Assembly (NCBI GenBank): GCA_029565675.1
Contig: JAKQNP010000033.1
Coordinates: forward strand, 1-61,973
DNA from: a bacterium
GTDB lineage: Bacteria > Zhuqueibacterota > Zhuqueibacteria > Residuimicrobiales > Oceaniaggregativiventaceae
Direction of reading: 5' to 3'
Length of the DNA: 61,973 nucleotides
The notes under the pieces are model-generated. The model had not been told where the DNA came from, did no database searches, and saw nothing but the letters and a program-made list of their open reading frames with translations. Shown piece by piece: positions 8,528 to 17,640 of this stretch (the stretch's first letter is position 1; each line of letters starts with the position of its first letter). The position numbers and the translations under genes were made by a program.

Positions 8528-9469
8528 ATGAACAAACATGCATGGATTTTGCTGGTGTTGGTCCTGGGCTTGCTGACCATCAGCCAGCAAAGCGATCGAG
8601 GTTCGACGGATGAGCCTGTGGCACAACGGTTGTCGCGGCTGCAGAGTGAAATCGAAAAGCGCAGCTCTTCCTTCACCGTGAGCGATAATCCGGCGATGCA
8701 GATTCCCCTTAATAAGCTTTGCGGATTTCGCGCCCCGGATGGCTGGCAACAACGAGCTGTCGAGATCAACATCGCCACCAGCCAACCTCCGACTCTGCGC
8801 ACTGCCTTGGCGGCCTTGCCGGCGAAATGGGACTGGCGCGCCGAAAACGGCGTTACCCGGATCAAGAACCAGGGTGCTTGCGGCAGTTGTTGGGCTTTTG
8901 CCACAGTCGGCAGTTTTGAATCGCTGCTCTTGATTAAACAAAGCCTGGATGTCGATCTGTCCGAGCAGTTTCTTGTCTCCTGCAACGACAACGGCTGGGG
9001 CTGTGACGGCGGTTTTTGGGCGCATGCGATGTTGATGAGTCCAGGCGCCGTGCTTGAGACGGATTTCCCCTATGCGGCAGCCGATCTCGCCTGTGGCGGG
9101 CCCTACACTTACCCCTACCAGTTGAACAATTGGAGTTACGTCGACGGTGACAGCGATATACCCAGCGACGAAGATCTCAAACAAGCCATCTACAGCTATG
9201 GCCCGGTTTGCGCGGCCGTCTATGTGGGCGACTATTTTCAGGGCTACTCAAGCGGCGTGTTCGACATCGAAGAGTCCAGGCCTTCTGGTTTTCTCTGTGC
9301 AGGCGCACCGAAACCCCCCAATCATGCAATCATGCTCGTGGGATGGGACGATTCGCAAAACGCCTGGATTTTGAAAAACAGCTGGGGCGAAGGGTGGGGA
9401 CTCGACGGCTATATGCTGATTGAATATGGCATCAACCAGGTCGGCTATGCAGCGGTGGTGGCGTACTGA
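8528..9469 (+). CDS. papain-family (C1) cysteine protease, secreted
   Basis: A 313-residue cysteine protease. The order is signal peptide (1-20), a short propeptide-like stretch (to about 95), then the mature C1A domain. The catalytic set is complete: the oxyanion Gln115 and nucleophile Cys121 in the QGACGSCWAF block, His266 in NHAIMLVGWD, and Asn284 in KNSWGEGWG. Further cysteines (SCNDNGWGCDGG) fit the disulfides of the fold. The propeptide is too short to be a classical I29 domain, so control by the neighbouring inhibitor is plausible. The start follows GGAGGCAGGAG, 11 bases after the inhibitor stop, so the two form an operon. The target may be extracellular protein for nutrition; this is inference. 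Confidence 0.93.
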   Translation: MNKHAWILLVLVLGLLTISQQSDRGSTDEPVAQRLSRLQSEIEKRSSSFTVSDNPAMQIPLNKLCGFRAPDGWQQRAVEINIATSQPPTLRTALAALPAKWDWRAENGVTRIKNQGACGSCWAFATVGSFESLLLIKQSLDVDLSEQFLVSCNDNGWGCDGGFWAHAMLMSPGAVLETDFPYAAADLACGGPYTYPYQLNNWSYVDGDSDIPSDEDLKQAIYSYGPVCAAVYVGDYFQGYSSGVFDIEESRPSGFLCAGAPKPPNHAIMLVGWDDSQNAWILKNSWGEGWGLDGYMLIEYGINQVGYAAVVAY

Positions 9470-9650
9470 TCCCCATTAACCAGCAGTGAAATCATTCGCG
9501 GCCACTGTTCGGCAAAGCACCAATAGCTCTGGTGCCAAAGCCCGGGCAAGGCAATTTGCTCTTGCCGGGATCCATGATCTCAGGTTTGTGGTAAAACAAT
9601 GCTGGTTCATCATTTAAACGGCGATTTGGACGGGCTTTGTTCTAGTGTTC

Positions 9651-11432
9651 CTAGTCCATCCGCACGATCTTGCCGGCGCCGCTGAAATCCAAAATCATCT
9701 TTTCCCCGCCGTGACGGATTTCCAGCTTTTGACTGCCAAGCTCGGCCTGCAAAAACGGGCCGTGGAAAAAACCATAATCGGCAAAATCGACCACCTCGCC
9801 ATTCAGCAAGCGGTCGCCGGCAAAAGAGAAAGTCATGACATCACCCGCCGGAGTGGTATAGCTGACCAGCCCGGTTTCGTTGAAGGTGTCGTGTACCGGG
9901 GTGGTGCGGCGCATGACTGCCTTGAATTCATTCAAGTCGGCAAAATTTTGAGCCTGTTCGACTTGCACCACGCAGCCGTTGCGCAGAGCATCGCTGCGCA
10001 GGCGGAAGCCGTGTTCCTCTTCCAACCATCGATACGGCTGCAGCGGATAAAAGGCGATAAAGGTTTGGTCGCTGCGGCAAAAAATCCAGCCAGAATCATC
10101 CTCTTCACGTGCCTGCAAATCGCGTGGAAAAAATCCGTCCACGTGCGGATAAAGCGCGCCGGTCGGGATTTCATACAAGACAATGATCGCATTGCGGTGC
10201 TGAAAGGTTTTCTCATAGGGCGAACTGCTCGCCCACTTGCCCTCATCGGCGTAATAGGTATGGGCATTGATGACCTGATCGGTGGAGAATTTCATCTCTT
10301 CAGGAAAAAACATGCCCATATCTTCCTGACCGACAAATGGATGGACAGTGAAGAGGGTGCCGTAACGGCTGGATCCGACAAAACTGACGTCCCAGGTGTG
10401 TTGCTGGATCGGTTGCAGCACCGCACCGCCCATCATCGAGCCAAGGGCAAAATCCTTGCACATATAGGTGGTCTTGTAAACCCGCGGATTGCGTTCGTTG
10501 CCGAGGCGCAGAACATGGCGGACCCGTTTGGTCTCATAGTGCACATAAGGCTTTTCCCTGTCGGTGCCTATGCGGTAGAGGATTTCCGGCAGGATGAAAT
10601 CGCTCAACGCGGCTGGCAAAAAGATCGAGTTGAACATCGGTTCATCGGTCTGTGCGAAAAAGAGCCAACCCCAATAATTCATTTCCGATGCGGGGTGGCG
10701 TTTGAGGATCAAGCGATCGGGATACTCGCGGCTGTGCGCGCCGGTGTAGACGCCTTGCAGGTGCTCGACTCCGTAATCGGCGATGAGCCACAGAAGAATA
10801 CCGTGGATTTTTTCCTTGAGAACCGGATCCTCGGTGAATTGGTACAGGCCGAACAGACCGGAGAGAAAGACCGCATGATAAGTGGGTGAATCGAATTCGC
10901 CCTGCCCGATGGTGGTGGTCAGGCGCAGCCAATCCTCGAACCAGCCCTCTGCTTCGCGGCGGTTTTCCGCAGCGGATTTGCCGGTGAACCACTTGTCAGC
11001 CGGCAGATCGGCAAAAGCCTGCGCAGCCAGATAGAGACCGGTATAGTACAGGGTTAGATGGTTTTCGGTGTCGCCGCGATAGAAATTAGCGTTGCCCAGG
11101 AGCTCGCGCACGCTGTTGCGCGTTTCGATCGGCAACCACTCTTCAGCTGTGCAATAGCCGATCATGAGCCGATAAAAATGAAACATGCTCAACGGGGTGC
11201 CGGCAGCTTCATCGAGCAGATCCTGGAACATTTGCAGGCCGTTTTCCCGGTTTTCGCCGTGCACAATGCGGCTGGCGGCGATCAAAAAATTCCTTTGGCT
11301 GGTGGTGTCGGCCCAGTTCATGATCAGCTCACAGCGTTCCTGATAGGCGCTGGTGATCGGGCTTGTGGCTTTGCTGCAAGCCGCTCCCCATCCGATCAGA
11401 AAGGCACAGCCGAGCAACATGAGATGACGCAT
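9651..11432 (-). CDS. lipoprotein of about 593 residues, possibly an alpha/alpha-toroid polysaccharide lyase or hydrolase
   Basis: I do not recognise the family with confidence. The ATG at 11432 gives a clear lipoprotein signal (MRHLMLLGCAFLIGWGAAC, Cys19) and has a GGAGGG site; an upstream extension would overlap the previous gene. The N-terminal half is rich in helical, aromatic segments (FYRLMIGYC, LTLYYTGLYLAAQAF, YHAVFLSGLFGLYQF), as in toroidal lyases and glycosidases. The C-terminal half is beta-rich with many Trp, Tyr and His residues, like the sandwich domain of heparinase- or alginate-lyase-type enzymes. It follows the BNR-repeat gene by 19 bases in the same direction, and a heparinase II/III gene sits 12 kb away, so a role in polysaccharide breakdown is plausible but unproven. 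Confidence 0.6.
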   Translation of the reverse strand: MRHLMLLGCAFLIGWGAACSKATSPITSAYQERCELIMNWADTTSQRNFLIAASRIVHGENRENGLQMFQDLLDEAAGTPLSMFHFYRLMIGYCTAEEWLPIETRNSVRELLGNANFYRGDTENHLTLYYTGLYLAAQAFADLPADKWFTGKSAAENRREAEGWFEDWLRLTTTIGQGEFDSPTYHAVFLSGLFGLYQFTEDPVLKEKIHGILLWLIADYGVEHLQGVYTGAHSREYPDRLILKRHPASEMNYWGWLFFAQTDEPMFNSIFLPAALSDFILPEILYRIGTDREKPYVHYETKRVRHVLRLGNERNPRVYKTTYMCKDFALGSMMGGAVLQPIQQHTWDVSFVGSSRYGTLFTVHPFVGQEDMGMFFPEEMKFSTDQVINAHTYYADEGKWASSSPYEKTFQHRNAIIVLYEIPTGALYPHVDGFFPRDLQAREEDDSGWIFCRSDQTFIAFYPLQPYRWLEEEHGFRLRSDALRNGCVVQVEQAQNFADLNEFKAVMRRTTPVHDTFNETGLVSYTTPAGDVMTFSFAGDRLLNGEVVDFADYGFFHGPFLQAELGSQKLEIRHGGEKMILDFSGAGKIVRMD

Positions 11433-11451
11433 ATCAGACCCTCCTTTCGAG

Positions 11452-12483
11452 TCAGGGTTGAGCGGTGAAGGATTGGTCGGCCAGCCAGTGGAAATCCCAA
11501 ACCTCGCTGTTTTGTAGACCGGAAAATTCCCAGGAATCGCCGCCGTCGCGGCTGCGCCAGACACCAAAGCCGAGGGTGCCGGCATAGAGAGTTTGCGGGT
11601 CCTGCGGGTCTGCGGTCATTGCGTGAACTGAGCAAGAGGGTAAGCCTTTGTTGACGGCTTTCCAGGTTTGTCCCAGATCGCGACTGCGATAAACCCCGCC
11701 GCGATAGGTGCCGCAGAACAGGGTTTGCGGTTCGCCGGGGACAAAGCAGAATGCATAGATCGTGGGGTGGTGCAAGCCTCTGTTCACCGCTTGCCAGCTC
11801 TTGCCGCGATCGGTCGACATAAAAAGGCCGTCGTTTTCAGTGCCGGCGACAAGGATCGCCGAATTCTGCGGATGTTGATGCAAGGTGCGGATGCCTTTGC
11901 CGAGCAAGCCGATTGGCTTCCACGATTCTCCGGCATTTTGACTGCGATGGACACCCGCTTCGGTAGCGCAGAACAACAGTTGGGCATTATCCGGATCGAT
12001 CAGCAAGGCCGAGGTGAAAGTGCTGATGAGGCCACGATTGCGCTGTGACCAGGTTTGACCTCCATCTGTCGACTTGTAGATGCCGTAGGCGGTTGCCGTA
12101 TAGATAATGCGGGGATCGGTCGGATGGATGGCGGTTTTCAGACACTCGGTGATCTCCCAGCCGGTGGCGATGCGCCAGGATGCGCCGCTGTTATCCGAGA
12201 TCAACACGCCGTTGCCGCAGGCCTGGCAGAGCAAAATCTCGCCGTCGGTCAATCGCCGGGCGCTGACCGAGAAAAACTTGCCATACGGCCAGCCCAGGTG
12301 GTCCCATGTCTCTCCTTTGTCATGGGTGACGAACAAACCTGCTGCCGGGTGGCTGATGCCGGGGTGACGATAGTCGCGGGTCGCGCGAGTGACCGCATAC
12401 AGGACCGGCGGCGCAGCCCATATCTGCCCGATCAAACCCGGCCAAAGGCAGAGCAGGGCGATGAGAAAATTTCGAATATGCAT
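11452..12483 (-). CDS. secreted BNR/Asp-box repeat beta-propeller protein
   Basis: A roughly 343-residue exported protein: signal peptide ending near IWAA, then seven Asp-box-like repeats of the S-x-D-x-G-x-x-W type (DKGETW, DNSGASW, DGGQTW, NAGESW, DRGKSW, DLGQTW, DGGDSW), spaced about 45 residues apart. Such repeats form sialidase- or Ycf48-like beta-propellers. No sialidase catalytic residues are evident, so a binding or assembly role is as likely as a hydrolase role. The double ATG at 12486/12483 follows AGGAGG; the second has the better spacing. It is the first gene of a pair with the lyase-like lipoprotein downstream. Confidence 0.8.
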   Translation of the reverse strand: MHIRNFLIALLCLWPGLIGQIWAAPPVLYAVTRATRDYRHPGISHPAAGLFVTHDKGETWDHLGWPYGKFFSVSARRLTDGEILLCQACGNGVLISDNSGASWRIATGWEITECLKTAIHPTDPRIIYTATAYGIYKSTDGGQTWSQRNRGLISTFTSALLIDPDNAQLLFCATEAGVHRSQNAGESWKPIGLLGKGIRTLHQHPQNSAILVAGTENDGLFMSTDRGKSWQAVNRGLHHPTIYAFCFVPGEPQTLFCGTYRGGVYRSRDLGQTWKAVNKGLPSCSVHAMTADPQDPQTLYAGTLGFGVWRSRDGGDSWEFSGLQNSEVWDFHWLADQSFTAQP

Positions 12484-12535
12484 CATTTTCCTCCTGGGGT
12501 GCGTATAGGCGAATCGCTTTTTGTCGGATTGCTCT

Positions 12536-13543
12536 CTATTTTAGGCCGAGATAGAGGTCGCGTCCGGCAGTCAAGGCGCGCATCTTGCGATCCGCGATGC
12601 TGCGTTTGAGCATCCAGAAACCGCAATCCGGATGAACCCATTTGATCCGTCCCGGACCGATTGTTTTTTCAGCGGTATCGATGCGGCGGGCGATCTCTTC
12701 GGCGCTCTCGATATGATTGACCTTGATGTCCACCACCCCCAGACCGATGGCAAGACGCGAATCGATTTCTTTAAGAACCGACAAATCGTCCACAGGCCGA
12801 TGGGCCAGTTCAAGGATCAGGTGGTGGCAGTGCAGAGAATTCAGAAAATCGATCAGTTGCCGCCAGTGGCCGGATTGAATGGTCTGGCCGCCATAGTTGC
12901 CGAAACAGAGATGCACTGCTCTTTCGACATCTATTGCGTCGAGCACTCGATTGATTGCCTGGGCGGCCAGCGGCGCATCGGCCGGATTGCCCGGGATGTT
13001 GGCTTCATCGACCTGGACGCAGGCACACGGCAGGCTGCGCACCTGGTCAGCCAGAACCTCAGCCAGAGCCATCACCAAAACGGCAAAGTCGCCATAATGG
13101 TGATCGATCAGGGTGCGGGCCAGCATGTAGGGGCTGGTGATGGTGAATTTGAACGGGCCGCCGCTGACCTCTGCTGCTCGCTCGCAATCCGCCAAAAGAT
13201 TCAACCGGCCTTCGCCGACAGGATTTTCCACCACTCCGGCGGGCTTGCGGCGAAAACGCATTGGATCGGCTGCGCGAAAGTCTTCATATTCCCGACGGCT
13301 GACCCAGGGTCGAATACCCTGCATGGCAGCAATAAAATAGTCGATCATGCCGTTGGTGTCGGGATGGTTGATGTCGAAGCGATAGAGCTCGCCGTCGGTC
13401 GGCAGATCGATGCCGGCCTGGCGCTGGGTGTCGAATACCACTCGTGTGGCATCGATCAAGGCTTCTTCGCTTGGACGGGCCGCAAGCCACTCCGGCACCG
13501 GATAGGATCCCACCGTCGTGGTTTGGATGGAAGGTGTCGGCAT
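12536..13543 (-). CDS. MetE C-terminal-domain-like methyltransferase
   Basis: A 335-residue single-domain relative of the cobalamin-independent methionine synthase catalytic domain, a zinc enzyme transferring methyl groups to a thiol. It begins with the typical TTTVGSYPVP segment. The predicted zinc ligands are His and Cys in VHLCFGN, Glu in LILELAHRP and Cys in VHPDCGFWML, matching the His-Cys-Glu-Cys set of MetE. It lacks the MetE N-terminal folate-binding half, so the methyl donor and acceptor are probably different, as in core-MetE or other UroD/MetE-like proteins. The start follows AAGGAGT. It lies 43 bases downstream of the ROK gene on the same strand and so probably belongs to the catabolic locus. 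Confidence 0.82.
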   Translation of the reverse strand: MPTPSIQTTTVGSYPVPEWLAARPSEEALIDATRVVFDTQRQAGIDLPTDGELYRFDINHPDTNGMIDYFIAAMQGIRPWVSRREYEDFRAADPMRFRRKPAGVVENPVGEGRLNLLADCERAAEVSGGPFKFTITSPYMLARTLIDHHYGDFAVLVMALAEVLADQVRSLPCACVQVDEANIPGNPADAPLAAQAINRVLDAIDVERAVHLCFGNYGGQTIQSGHWRQLIDFLNSLHCHHLILELAHRPVDDLSVLKEIDSRLAIGLGVVDIKVNHIESAEEIARRIDTAEKTIGPGRIKWVHPDCGFWMLKRSIADRKMRALTAGRDLYLGLK

Positions 13544-13586
13544 CTGTCACTCCTTGTCATCATCGCCGGATCGCCGGCTGGTTGTG

Positions 13587-14453
13587 TTACCGTTGGCCTG
13601 GCGTAAAACCGTGCAGGGCAAGAGCTATTGCTCCCAGCAGGGCTGTTTCATATCCCAGGTGGCTCAAACGAACCTGGGGAACCGGGACGATTTTCAGATT
13701 ATCGGTCATGACCTGCCGCGCTTTGGCGATAAATTCTTCGCCGCCGCCGACCGCCACGCCGCCGCCGAGGACAATCACATCGGGTGCGCAAATCGCCGCG
13801 ATATTGCGCAAAGCTTGACCAAGGTTGTGGCTGACCTCTTCCCATTCGTCGTCCGTCAGTTCTTCGGCGGGTTTTTGATAGATGCGGCGAATGCCGTTGC
13901 CCGAGACCAGCGCCTCGAGACAGCCTTGCGCGCCGCATTCGCACACCACCCGCTCCGGATATCGGCAGTGAAACGGAATGCTCTGGTGTCCCACTTCTGG
14001 GTGTTCACCGTTTTTACCTCGATAGATTTCGCCGTCGATCAGAAAACCTCCGCCTATACCCGTGCTGATGGTCATATAGAGAAACCTGGAGGCTCTTTCG
14101 CCGCCGAAGGTGAATTCGCCGAGCGCCGCGACATTGGTGTCCACATCGACAAAAAAGGGGCATCCCCAGCGCTTTTCCATGATTTCTTTCAGCGGCATGT
14201 TGCGCCATTCGGGTTGATGCAGCGGAGAAACCACTCCGGTCTGCCAGTCCAGAGGACCGCCGATAGCTGCGCCCATACCGATCAGCGGTTCGCTCCCTGC
14301 CACCTGGGCGATCATATCGTTGAGCAACTCGATGCCTTGCGCAAGATTTTCCGGTGTCGGGTATTTGATCCGCGCAAGAATCCTTCCTTTCTCATCAGCT
14401 GAGGCGACCAAGAACTTTGTGCCGCCGATATCAAGCCCAACGGTGCGCGCCAT
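13587..14453 (-). CDS. ROK-family sugar kinase
   Basis: A 288-residue ROK protein (repressor/ORF/kinase family). It has the phosphate-1 motif DIGGTKF near the N-terminus, the catalytic-type Asp in DVDTNVAALGE, STGIGGG, and the zinc-binding ROK signature (EVGHQSIPFH... CECGAQGCLE). There is no N-terminal DNA-binding domain, so it is a kinase rather than a repressor, probably for glucose, N-acetylmannosamine, glucosamine or a related sugar; the substrate cannot be read from the sequence. Its position beside lyases, symporters and an aminotransferase suggests it phosphorylates a sugar released by the locus. The start follows GGAGAGG. Confidence 0.88.
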   Translation of the reverse strand: MARTVGLDIGGTKFLVASADEKGRILARIKYPTPENLAQGIELLNDMIAQVAGSEPLIGMGAAIGGPLDWQTGVVSPLHQPEWRNMPLKEIMEKRWGCPFFVDVDTNVAALGEFTFGGERASRFLYMTISTGIGGGFLIDGEIYRGKNGEHPEVGHQSIPFHCRYPERVVCECGAQGCLEALVSGNGIRRIYQKPAEELTDDEWEEVSHNLGQALRNIAAICAPDVIVLGGGVAVGGGEEFIAKARQVMTDNLKIVPVPQVRLSHLGYETALLGAIALALHGFTPGQR

Positions 14454-14763
14454 TTGCCTCTCCTGGTTTCATTTGTTTTGTGGCAACCGAATCTGAATGT
14501 CAAGCTAGAGTTATCAAAGTAATGAAATTTGTCTTTTTAGCCAAACGATTTTCGCTCTTGCGCCGGGCGATCGGTTGACTGCCGCGTTTGGTGGGCGGCT
14601 GAATTAGGGTGTTGATTTTCAGGATAATCTTGTTATCTTTTGTAATTGCTCTATTGCCACGGCGAACACCGGAAAATAATCGTCTTTGGGGAGTGAGGCC
14701 GGCTCTGTTCGATGACTTTTAACTGTGTCGAGATACATTCCATGATGGATGAGAGGTGAGGTT
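14454..14763. other. divergent intergenic region
   Basis: About 310 bases lie between the divergent ROK and aminotransferase genes. It should hold both promoters. A weak plus-strand candidate is TTGATT near 14613 followed by TTATCT, with a spacing shorter than ideal. I see no clear operator, riboswitch or terminator. Confidence 0.4.
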
Positions 14764-15966
14764 ATGACCCCGAAAAATCGCAAACACTATGAACGCGCTT
14801 TGCAGATCATTCCCTGGGCCACGCAGACCAATGCCAAACGGCTCAATGCCGGATGCCAGGAGACAATGCCGCCGTTCATCAAACGGGCGGATGGTTGTCG
14901 CATGTGGGATTTGGATGACAAGGAATACATCGATTTTCGATCTTCTCTGGGACCCATTCTTCTCGGTTATCGCCATCCGGCGGTTGAGCAAGCGGTGCGC
15001 GCCCAAATGGAGAACGGTGTGCTCTTCAGCATGGCCAGCCCGCTTGAGCTGGAGACCGCCGAAGCGATCATCGAAAACGTGCCCTGGCTTGAACAAGTTC
15101 GGTTCATGAAGACCGGCGCCGACGCCTGCAGTTGTTGTGTGCGTCTGGCGCGTGCCTACAACGGCCGCGATCATATCGTGTCGATAGGTTATCACGGTTA
15201 TCACGATCAATTTGCCTATATGTGGCCCAACAACGGGGTGCCAAAAGAATGGGCCAAGTACGTTCACGATATTGCCTATGGCGATTGCGCAGCGGTTGAG
15301 CGCATCTTTGCCCGCAACGGCAATAAAATCTCCGCAGTGATCACCGAGCCCTACAACTGGATGGAAATTCCAGGAGATGATTTTCTCCGAATTTTGCGAC
15401 GAGAATGCGACCGCCACGGCAGCCTGCTGATTTATGACGAGATTCTCACCGGATTTCGCCTGGCCCGCGGCGGAGCCCAGGAGTACTTTGGCATCACTCC
15501 GGATCTCTCTGCTTTTGCCAAAGCCATGGCCAACGGCTATCCGCTTTCGGCCTATGGCGGCAAAAAAAACATCATGCAGCAGCTGGAAAAAACCATTCTG
15601 ACCATCACGCACGGCGGCGAAACTCTGTCGCTGGCTGCCTGTTTGGCGGTCATGCAAGTGATCAAAAACGAGCCGGTCCACGAACACATCCGGGCAATGG
15701 GGAAGCGGCTGAAAGACGGCTGGAATGAGATCATCCGCGAGACCGGGGTGCTTGCGCATTGCGGCGGCGTCGAGCAGATGCCATTCTTCCATTTCGACTT
15801 CGCTGATCCCCAAGAGAATGCCGCCTGGCGCGATCGGCTTTTTACCCGGTTATACGGCCGCGGAGTTTTTGCCAATGACCGCTGGATCATGATGTATGCC
15901 CACCAGGCCGATGATATCAATTATACTCTGGAGCAATTTCGCCTCAGCTTGAAAGAGATGTGCTGA
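14764..15966 (+). CDS. class III PLP-dependent aminotransferase / glutamate-1-semialdehyde aminomutase-like
   Basis: A 400-residue PLP enzyme of the class III aminotransferase family. The region FVRFMKTGADACSCCVRLARAY-type substrate/PLP loop, IYDEILTGFR with the PLP-pairing Asp, and the lysine in AFAKAMANGYPLSAYGGKK (Schiff-base Lys after SAFAK) are present. The length fits HemL-like proteins, but the catabolic neighbours and the absence of other haem genes argue for an aminotransferase or aminomutase acting on an amino sugar acid or amino ketone. The ATG at 14764 follows GAGGTGAGG; an earlier in-frame ATG at 14749 has no good site. The tandem amidohydrolase gene starts 39 bases downstream and is probably co-transcribed. 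Confidence 0.82.
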   Translation: MTPKNRKHYERALQIIPWATQTNAKRLNAGCQETMPPFIKRADGCRMWDLDDKEYIDFRSSLGPILLGYRHPAVEQAVRAQMENGVLFSMASPLELETAEAIIENVPWLEQVRFMKTGADACSCCVRLARAYNGRDHIVSIGYHGYHDQFAYMWPNNGVPKEWAKYVHDIAYGDCAAVERIFARNGNKISAVITEPYNWMEIPGDDFLRILRRECDRHGSLLIYDEILTGFRLARGGAQEYFGITPDLSAFAKAMANGYPLSAYGGKKNIMQQLEKTILTITHGGETLSLAACLAVMQVIKNEPVHEHIRAMGKRLKDGWNEIIRETGVLAHCGGVEQMPFFHFDFADPQENAAWRDRLFTRLYGRGVFANDRWIMMYAHQADDINYTLEQFRLSLKEMC

Positions 15967-16005
15967 ACCGCTCAACTGCTTTGTATTAAAACTCGGGATG
16001 GGATT

Positions 16006-17640
16006 ATGGTTGACGTTACTGAAGACAGGATTTGCTATTTCGACTGTTATGCCGCTATCGGCCCGCTGCCACAGCGCGACCCCTGGTCGATTTGGAGTGC
16101 TGAACAGATCTTGGCGGCGCTGCGGCGCTGTTACATCGATGCTGCGCTGGTCTACTCGCCGCTTGCACATGCGGTTCATCCCCAGGTTGGAAATCCGCTG
16201 ATTTCGGAAATCTGCGCCAAAGAACCCTGCCTCTATCCTTGCTGGGTCGGGATGCCGGCTGCCACCGGCGAGGTTTCTCCGCCGAAAAAGTTTGTTGCCG
16301 AGATGGATCAGGCCGGCGTCAATGCGCTCAAACTTTTTCCGCGCTATCATACCTATCCTGTCGATTCATTGCATACGAGAGAATTGTTGGAGGCCCTCGA
16401 AGATGCCGGCAAACTGGTTATCTTCGACGCCGGTCAATACGGCGATGCTGTGCAGATCAGCTGGCCTGAAATCGCCTGGGTGTGTGAGGCGTTTCCTCAT
16501 CTGCATGTTTTGCTGCACGGTGTCCGCTGGGAAGCCACCCGCACCCTGGCGCCAATGATGGACCGCTATGAAAATCTCTATATCGAATTTTCCAATTACC
16601 AGGGCAATCGGATGCTCGAATTTTATTGCCAACGCATCGGCTCGAACCGGTTGTTGTTCGGCAGCGAGCTGCCGGCCAAGAGTCCGGGAGCAGCGCGTTC
16701 CTACATCGATTACGCCGAGATCAGCGCGGAGGAAAAAAAAGCGATCGCCGGCGGCAATTTGCTGCGTCTGCTCAACGCGGCTTGGCCTGAAAAAACAGCG
16801 GCGGAATTTCCTGCAGACGCGATTTCTGGCCGCGCATTGCAGGGATTGCCGATCGATGATATGGAAGTGATCGATGCCCATGCCCATATCGTGCAGAAAG
16901 GCGGGCGCGGCGCGGCGATGGTGGCCATGAACGAAGCAGACGCTGAAGCGGTTGTGCGCCGCAATCGCCGTTTGGGCGTGCAGCGCACTTGTGTCAGCGC
17001 CTGGACCGCCATCTGGAGCGATCACGAACTCGGCAATCGCGATACCTTGCAGGCGATGAAGGAACTGCCCGGCGAAATCGTCGGCTATGCCGCGATCAAT
17101 CCGCTCTATGTGCAGGATTGGCAGCAAACGCTGGTCTATTATCACCAGCTGTGCGGTTTTACCGGAATGAAGCCCTATTATCCGCGCTGGCGGATTCCTT
17201 ATAACGATCCGTTATTCGATCCCTGGTATGAATATGGGAATCGCCATCACCTCTTTTGCCTGTTGCATGCTTCGGACAATTTTACCGTCGAAGTGCGCGA
17301 TCTGGCCGCCCGATTTCCCGATATCAACTTTTTGCTTGCCCATAGCGGCGCCAGCTGGACCGCGGCGCGCAGTCAAACGGCACTGGCAAAAGAATTTCCC
17401 AACGTCTTTCTCGAAATAACGTATACATCGGTCCTTGAAGGTGTGATCGAGTATATGGTGCATGAGGTTGGCTCGGAACGGGTCTTGTATGGCTCGGATG
17501 CGCCCATGCGCGACCCCTGTCCGCAGTTTGGTTGGGTGGCATTCGCTGATTTGTCTGAAGAGGAAAAACGAAACATCCTGGGCCGCAATATGGCCCGTAT
17601 TCTGGCTCGCGTTCAGCTTCCCGGCCATTCTCAGCGCTGA
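16006..17640 (+). CDS. tandem amidohydrolase-2 fusion, N-terminal half degenerate
   Basis: A 544-residue protein made of two amidohydrolase-2-type TIM barrels in tandem. The C-terminal copy (about 285-540) keeps the metal and catalytic residues: His292 and His294 in IDAHAHI, His421 in LLHASDN, His446 in LLAHSG and Asp498 in YGSDAP. The N-terminal copy (1-275) follows the same layout but has lost them: FDCYAAIG in place of the D-x-H-x-H start, LLHG in place of AHxG, and FGSELP in place of GSDAP. It therefore looks like a pseudo-enzyme domain fused to an active one. The family performs hydrolysis or non-oxidative decarboxylation of ring or amide substrates. The 3' end overlaps the convergent UroD-like gene by 10 bases. 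Confidence 0.82.
   Translation: MVDVTEDRICYFDCYAAIGPLPQRDPWSIWSAEQILAALRRCYIDAALVYSPLAHAVHPQVGNPLISEICAKEPCLYPCWVGMPAATGEVSPPKKFVAEMDQAGVNALKLFPRYHTYPVDSLHTRELLEALEDAGKLVIFDAGQYGDAVQISWPEIAWVCEAFPHLHVLLHGVRWEATRTLAPMMDRYENLYIEFSNYQGNRMLEFYCQRIGSNRLLFGSELPAKSPGAARSYIDYAEISAEEKKAIAGGNLLRLLNAAWPEKTAAEFPADAISGRALQGLPIDDMEVIDAHAHIVQKGGRGAAMVAMNEADAEAVVRRNRRLGVQRTCVSAWTAIWSDHELGNRDTLQAMKELPGEIVGYAAINPLYVQDWQQTLVYYHQLCGFTGMKPYYPRWRIPYNDPLFDPWYEYGNRHHLFCLLHASDNFTVEVRDLAARFPDINFLLAHSGASWTAARSQTALAKEFPNVFLEITYTSVLEGVIEYMVHEVGSERVLYGSDAPMRDPCPQFGWVAFADLSEEEKRNILGRNMARILARVQLPGHSQR

Noticed and set aside
9530-9575. hairpins after the papain-type protease gene (GCACC/GGTGC and CCGGGCAAG/CTTGCCGGG) as an intrinsic terminator
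   Set aside because: The second stem has a mismatch and there is no T-run behind either, so the call would be weak.
14764-15966. calling the class III aminotransferase hemL for haem synthesis
   Set aside because: The neighbours are catabolic, no other haem gene is present, and the UroD-like protein belongs to the methyltransferase-type branch.
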